DNA of 64,000 nt. Origin: Stappia stellulata DSM 5886 (GTDB lineage Bacteria; Pseudomonadota; Alphaproteobacteria; Rhizobiales; Stappiaceae). A model generated the notes under the pieces. It made no database searches, was not told where the DNA came from, and saw nothing but the letters and a program-made list of their open reading frames with translations. Location: the NCBI RefSeq assembly GCF_000423705.1, contig NZ_KE384082.1:184843-248842 (forward strand). Reading direction: 5' to 3'. The first letter of the stretch is position 1, and every line of letters starts with the position of its first letter. Position numbers and translations under genes: made by a program. Shown here piece after piece: positions 60,221 to 64,000 of this stretch.

Positions 60221-60712
60221 ATGGCTATGCTCGAAACCAGAGGGCTGCCCAGCGCGGCCTCCTTGACCGTCCTTCTCGTCGATGACGACGAGGACGACAT
60301 TTGGCTTGTCGAACGCCTGTTTCGCAAAGCCATGCCGGACGGCCATACGCTGGATGTTGTCGCGAAACAGGGCGGCACGGCTGCTCTTGAATGGATTGGC
60401 GAGGCACGAAGCGCCGGGCGCCGAATGCCGGACCTGATCGTGCTCGACATCAACATGCCGGGCCTCTCCGGCATCGACCTTCTCGCTGTTCTCAGGGCGC
60501 GGCCCATGTTTGCCGCAACGCCCATCCTGATACTGACCACCACCGACGATGCCGAAATCGCCGATCAGGCTCGCCGGGCCGGCGCCAACGCGCTCCTGAC
60601 CAAGCCGGACACGATGGAAAGGCTGGAAGTCCTCGTTCGCAATGTGCGTGAGACCTGGCTCGGCGTTCCGGTCCCCGACGACGCCCGCCCCCGGCGGCAG
60701 GCGGCCGGCTGA
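60221..60712 (+). CDS. single-domain response regulator (Rcp1-like receiver)
   Basis: A 163-residue receiver-only protein. Acidic triad DDD at 21-23 (LLVDDDEDD), phospho-acceptor D76 in LIVLDINMPG, conserved Thr in LILTTTDD and K128 in LLTKPD; the longer beta4/alpha4 region and extended insert (ALEWIGEARSAGRRMP) match the Rcp1 type that pairs with phytochrome or PAS kinases. No output domain, so it acts through protein contacts or as a phosphate shuttle, possibly with an Hpt protein. No kinase gene is adjacent. Confidence 0.9.
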   Translation: MAMLETRGLPSAASLTVLLVDDDEDDIWLVERLFRKAMPDGHTLDVVAKQGGTAALEWIGEARSAGRRMPDLIVLDINMPGLSGIDLLAVLRARPMFAATPILILTTTDDAEIADQARRAGANALLTKPDTMERLEVLVRNVRETWLGVPVPDDARPRRQAAG

Positions 60713-60867
60713 CATCCCGGCCGCGGATGACAGCCCTGCCGTGTCGGCCGTGTTGAGGCGCCCCGCCTCCCCCCGGCGAAACCGGCCCGCCCTTGATCGC
60801 GGCGCAGTTTCATCCGACACATGGGATCCGTCACCCGATTTTCCCTCCGCACACGCGAAGGTTTGTC

Positions 60868-61767
60868 ATGACCCGCCCCCGCCAAAACACCGCCACCGTC
60901 ACCCGACTGAGCGACATCCGCAGCGACCTTGCCGAAAGTCCGACCTGGGACCATCGCAGTCAGACGCTCTTCTGGTGCGACATTCCCGGAAAACGGTTGA
61001 TCGCGCGAGACTGGGCAAGCGGTGCCGAGACGATCCGCAAGATGCCGGACGTCATCGGCTCCTTCGGCCTGACGGGCGATCCCGATGTCCTGGTCGTCGC
61101 GCTGCGCGACCGGGTGGGTCTCTATCACCTTGGCAAGGAAAGCTTCGAGCCGCTCGTGTCCATCGAGGAAGACGACACCCGCACCCGGCTGAACGACGGC
61201 AAGGTCGGCCCGGACGGCGCATTCTGGATCGGCACCATGGACGACCGGCCCGACCGGCAACCGATCGCAGCTCTCTACCGGGTCGACCGGCACGGCGGCT
61301 GCACGCGCGTGGTGGACGGGGTCACGGTCTCCAACGGACTGGCCTGGTCGCCCGACGGGCGCACGCTCTATCACGCCGACAGCCGGCCCGGCCTGATCGA
61401 GGCCTGGGACTTCGACCCGCAAACCGGTGCCTGCGCCAACCGCCGCCTCTTCGCGCAGATGGCCAACGACAGCGGACGGCCGGATGGCGGCACGGTGGAT
61501 GCCGGCGGATGTTACTGGTCAGCCGGCGTCTCGGCCGGCGTCGTCAACCGCTTCTCGCCGGACGGCCGCCTTGTCGAGACGCTGAAAATGCCGGTGCCGC
61601 GACCGACGATGCCGTGTTTTTGCGGGCCCGAGCTCGACACGCTCGTCGTCACCAGCCTGCGGCCTCCGCTCGACCCGAACGCGGCGGGGGAGGACACGCA
61701 ATCCGGGCTGGTGTTTTCGCTGGATCCCGATGCCCGCGGCCTGCCGGGATATCTGTTCGAATTATAG
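60868..61767 (+). CDS. SMP-30/gluconolactonase-family protein
   Basis: A 299-residue six-bladed beta-propeller lactonase. Metal ligands are visible as Glu in LAESPTWD, Asn in RLNDGKVGPDGAFWIGTMD, Asn in SNGLAWSPDG, and Asp in PDGGTVDAGGCYW. The family hydrolyses sugar lactones (glucono-, L-arabino-, galactono-lactone). Because the zwf-edd locus a few kilobases away lacks pgl, this enzyme might supply lactone hydrolysis, though known SMP-30 enzymes prefer non-phosphorylated lactones. The start at 60868 has AAGG upstream in CGAAGGTTTGTC. Confidence 0.88.
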   Translation: MTRPRQNTATVTRLSDIRSDLAESPTWDHRSQTLFWCDIPGKRLIARDWASGAETIRKMPDVIGSFGLTGDPDVLVVALRDRVGLYHLGKESFEPLVSIEEDDTRTRLNDGKVGPDGAFWIGTMDDRPDRQPIAALYRVDRHGGCTRVVDGVTVSNGLAWSPDGRTLYHADSRPGLIEAWDFDPQTGACANRRLFAQMANDSGRPDGGTVDAGGCYWSAGVSAGVVNRFSPDGRLVETLKMPVPRPTMPCFCGPELDTLVVTSLRPPLDPNAAGEDTQSGLVFSLDPDARGLPGYLFEL

Positions 61768-62095
61768 GCTTTGACGCCACCGAGCGGTTCCCTTGCGCCT
61801 TTCGCCGGTGCACGCAGATCGCCGCCCATCCGGCCAGTTCTGCAAACGCGCACGCTCCCCTGCCGAAAAAACACCGTGATGTGGATCGTTGCAGAGACGG
61901 AAGACATGGCGTTTGTCGTGCGTTCTCTCCCGTCACGGCGCCCCCTTCGCTTGTCCCGACACGTCGATTTGAAACAGGACCGGCTTGCGAAAGACCGATC
62001 GAACACCGACCTCAAGGTGAGCGAACGCCACGACGCCTGTGCGGCGGACCAGCCGCGCTTCCGTGAACAACCGGGAAGTGGGAGAGGAAGAACCG
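61768..62095. other. intergenic region with no identified feature
   Basis: About 328 bases between the SMP-30 gene and the SpoIIAA-like gene. A candidate short hairpin with T-run was sought and not found; frames on both strands look like chance. The segment contains the ribosome binding site GAGGAAG of the next gene at its end. Confidence 0.4.
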
Positions 62096-62476
62096 ATGAT
62101 CGTGATCGAGCATGTCACGGGAAAAGATCTCATCGTGATACGCGCGTCCGGCACATTGACGACGCAGGACTACGAAAGCGCCGTTCCCGAACTGGAGCAT
62201 GCCCTGGATCTGGCGAACGGCGCGCTCCGGGTGCTGGTCCGCCTTGAGGACTTCAGGGGCTGGGAGATCGGAGCGCTTTGGCAGGAGCTGAAATTCGATC
62301 TCAAACACCTCAACGACTTCGGGCGGATCGCCGTCGTCGGCGAGGGGCGGCTCGAGGACTGGGCAACCAGGCTGTCCGCCCCTTTCACAAAGGCCGAAAC
62401 GCGGTTTTTCCCGCTGGAAAAGGAAGCGGAGGCGCATGCCTGGCTGGGACTGAACGCAGGCCCGCAAGGCGAATGA
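62096..62476 (+). CDS. SpoIIAA-like (STAS/SEC14-type) domain protein
   Basis: A 126-residue soluble protein of the SpoIIAA-like family (PF11964 type): MIVIEHVTGKDLIVIRASGTLTTQDYESAVPELE, RVLVRLEDFRGWEIGALWQELKFDLKHLNDFGRIAVVGEGRLEDWA by parts, and PFTKAETRFFPLEKEAEAHAWL. The fold is STAS-like, and W-E and R-x-A-V-V-G-E are family marks. Members are often annotated as hypothetical; function unknown. The ATG at 62096 follows GAGGAAG by 5 bases. Confidence 0.85.
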   Translation: MIVIEHVTGKDLIVIRASGTLTTQDYESAVPELEHALDLANGALRVLVRLEDFRGWEIGALWQELKFDLKHLNDFGRIAVVGEGRLEDWATRLSAPFTKAETRFFPLEKEAEAHAWLGLNAGPQGE

Positions 62477-62522
62477 CGGGCTGAGCGCAGTTGCGAGCCG
62501 CCGGCGCGCGGCGGCGCGGCCT

Positions 62523-63311
62523 TCAGCCTTTTCCACCCTCGATCACGGCACGCGGCAGCACCTCATGCGCGTCTTCCGGTGCGCCCTCGCCCCAGGTCGG
62601 TGTCAGGTCGTGATCGACTGCGATGCGCTCGTCGAAGACGAAACAATCGCCGCGCCACAGGCTCTCCTCGCGCGGCACCCGCTCCAGGTAATTCAGGATG
62701 CCGCCATCGAGGTGGTAAACCTCTCCGAAGCCTTCCTCCAGCAACAGCGACGTCGCCTTCTCGCAGCGGATGCCGCCGGTGCAAAACATCGCGACCCTGG
62801 GCTTGTTGGCCATCGCCGGCGCGGTTTTCACCCATTCGGGAAACGAGCGGAAACTCCGCGTTTCGGGCGATACCGCCCCTTCGAACGTACCGAAGGCGAT
62901 CTCATAGTCGTTGCGGGTGTCGACCAGCACCACGTCCGGGTCCTGGAGCAGCGCATTCCAGTCCTCAGGCGCCACATAGGTGCCAACCTTTTCGACCGGA
63001 TCGATGCCGTCGACCCCGAGCGACACGATCTCGCGCTTCAACCGCACCTTCAGCCGCTTGAACGGCATGCGCTCGGCCCGTGAGCTCTTGTCCTGCAGCC
63101 CCGCCAGGCGCGGATCGGCGCGCAAATGCGAGAGCACCGCTTCCACCCCCTCATCCGTGCCGGCAATCGTGCCGTTGACGCCTTCCGCCGCGAGCAGGAC
63201 CGAGCCGCGCACGCCGGCGCCGCAGGCAAGCGCGGCGATCGGTGCCTTGAGGGCGGCGAAATCGTCGAGCGCTGCGAAATGATAGAAGGCTGAAACGCGA
63301 AAATCGGACAT
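62523..63311 (-). CDS. trhO: rhodanese-family tRNA uridine-5 hydroxylase TrhO
   Basis: A 262-residue protein. N-terminal UPF0176 domain ([37 protein letters not shown]) and rhodanese domain ([21 protein letters not shown]) with the active-site loop CTGGIRCEK, Cys177 catalytic and Cys183 second. E. coli TrhO (YceA) forms 5-hydroxyuridine in tRNA wobble position 34 together with prephenate-derived cofactors; function here is by family. The ATG at 63311 is preferred over 63326. Confidence 0.93.
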   Translation of the reverse strand: MSDFRVSAFYHFAALDDFAALKAPIAALACGAGVRGSVLLAAEGVNGTIAGTDEGVEAVLSHLRADPRLAGLQDKSSRAERMPFKRLKVRLKREIVSLGVDGIDPVEKVGTYVAPEDWNALLQDPDVVLVDTRNDYEIAFGTFEGAVSPETRSFRSFPEWVKTAPAMANKPRVAMFCTGGIRCEKATSLLLEEGFGEVYHLDGGILNYLERVPREESLWRGDCFVFDERIAVDHDLTPTWGEGAPEDAHEVLPRAVIEGGKG

Positions 63312-63409
63312 GCGGATCCCGAACATGACGGACGGTGCTGCCGGTCGGCAGTCCGGCCTTTTACACTCCCGACCGCCTCGCGCGCAACGACGTCCCGGCT
63401 CCCGCTTTC

Positions 63410-64000
63410 CTACCAGGGCAGCCGTTCGCCCGTATAGCTGACGAAGCCGCCAGTCTGCGACGCATCCGCCCCCTCGACCACCGACAGGAGCCGAGCCACG
63501 GCGACCGGCGGCGGCTGCACGTCAAGGCCCGCCTTGGCGAAGGGCTTCGACAGGCCGGTGTCGACCGTGCCTGGATGAAGCGCCAGCACGACAAGCTCCG
63601 GTGCCCGGCGGCCCAGTTCGATGGAGGCCGTCCTGACGATCTGGTTGAGGCCGGCCTTTGCCGCCCGGTAGCTGATCCAGCCGCCGAGCCCGTTGTCGGA
63701 GATGCTGCCGACCTTGGCGGAGAGCGTTGCGAACACAGACTTGCCCTCGCGCGCCATTGCCGGCCCGAAATGTTTCAGGAGAAGCGCCGGGCCGATGGCA
63801 TTGATCGCATAGGAGCGGGCCATCTGCGCGGGATCGATCTGCCTGAGCGCCTTTTCCGGTGACATCTTCTCGTCGGACAGAATGCCGGTCGCATCGACGA
63901 CCAGGCGCAGCGCACCCTGTTTCTTCACGAAAGCCGCCGCGGTCTCGATGCTCGCTTCGTCCAGAAGATCGAGGGGCGGGTCCGTGCGCCGCGACAGGCC
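63410..64000 (-). CDS. short-chain dehydrogenase/reductase (CsgA/C-factor-like), 5' end outside window
   Basis: A partial SDR; the frame stays open to the window edge, so the N-terminal nucleotide-binding loop is outside. Seen are [38 protein letters not shown], the Ser-containing [10 protein letters not shown], and the catalytic Y-R-A-A-K ([13 protein letters not shown]), followed by [14 protein letters not shown]. The order matches the C-factor/SDR group with N-(A/V)-I-G-P. The stop at 63410 is followed by a P-G/W C-terminus (YTGERLPW). Substrate unknown. Confidence 0.88.
   Translation of the reverse strand, partial: GLSRRTDPPLDLLDEASIETAAAFVKKQGALRLVVDATGILSDEKMSPEKALRQIDPAQMARSYAINAIGPALLLKHFGPAMAREGKSVFATLSAKVGSISDNGLGGWISYRAAKAGLNQIVRTASIELGRRAPELVVLALHPGTVDTGLSKPFAKAGLDVQPPPVAVARLLSVVEGADASQTGGFVSYTGERLPW

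Overview
The window is GC-rich, densely coded chromosomal DNA from an alphaproteobacterium, most likely order Hyphomicrobiales and perhaps a Stappiaceae-type marine or soil heterotroph. Support for this comes from a giant apolipoprotein-like pole-ring protein (GPR/RgsE type, known from polar-growing Rhizobiales), a DUF2336 protein, an frcBCA fructose ABC operon with a ROK regulator, Entner-Doudoroff genes without phosphofructokinase, and an Ald/Lrp pair. The placement is inferred from gene content; no rRNA or tRNA gene was found to anchor it.

Left end (1-4.0 kb): a frameshifted nucleotidyltransferase-like toxin tip, a small acidic candidate immunity gene, and a second orphan copy of the toxin tip, so the debris of a polymorphic toxin locus. 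These are followed by an MFS transporter, an adrenodoxin-type ferredoxin, an Hpt protein and a small hypothetical protein. From 4.0 to 9.6 kb lies the 1852-residue pole-ring protein, closed by a strong terminator. From 9.7 to 12.05 kb an AT-rich two-gene island encodes a protein with DGQHR/DUF262-like motifs and a protein with a HEPN-type R-x4-H motif, translationally coupled. This is the best candidate in the window for an undescribed (defence-like) system.

From 12.5 to 16.8 kb: an Mla/MCE lipid-transport operon (STAS-MlaE, MlaF, MlaD, lipoprotein). From 17.1 to 20.3 kb: dgcN-dgcA (D-glutamate utilisation type) and an MFS transporter. From 20.4 to 22.9 kb: a CheZ-like phosphatase and a DUF2336 protein. 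From 22.9 to 28.2 kb: threonine dehydratase, a glycosyltransferase overlapping an LpxH-like phosphoesterase, a degenerate SDR and a FadL porin. From 28.6 to 34.0 kb: an RND pump with its fusion lipoprotein, divergent from a TetR repressor with a clear operator. From 34.0 to 45.3 kb: an orphan TRAP binding protein, a stand-alone RAM-domain protein, two EamA transporters, a solitary CoxL-like molybdoenzyme, an HTH-PBP regulator, an acyl-CoA ligase and adenine deaminase.

From 45.6 to 57.4 kb sits a coherent fructose-to-Entner-Doudoroff locus: ROK regulator, frcB, frcC, frcA, PfkB kinase, zwf, edd, eda and pgi. Fructose enters by the ABC transporter and is phosphorylated. Pgi converts F6P to G6P, Zwf oxidises it, and Edd/Eda split the product to pyruvate and G3P. 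No standard pgl lies in the cluster; an SMP-30 lactonase-family gene lies 3.5 kb beyond pgi. Perfect palindromes precede the ROK gene and edd.

Right end (57.5-64 kb): two tandem glycine-zipper lipoproteins, ald divergent from an Lrp regulator, a single-domain response regulator, the SMP-30 protein, a SpoIIAA-like protein, TrhO and a truncated SDR running off the end.
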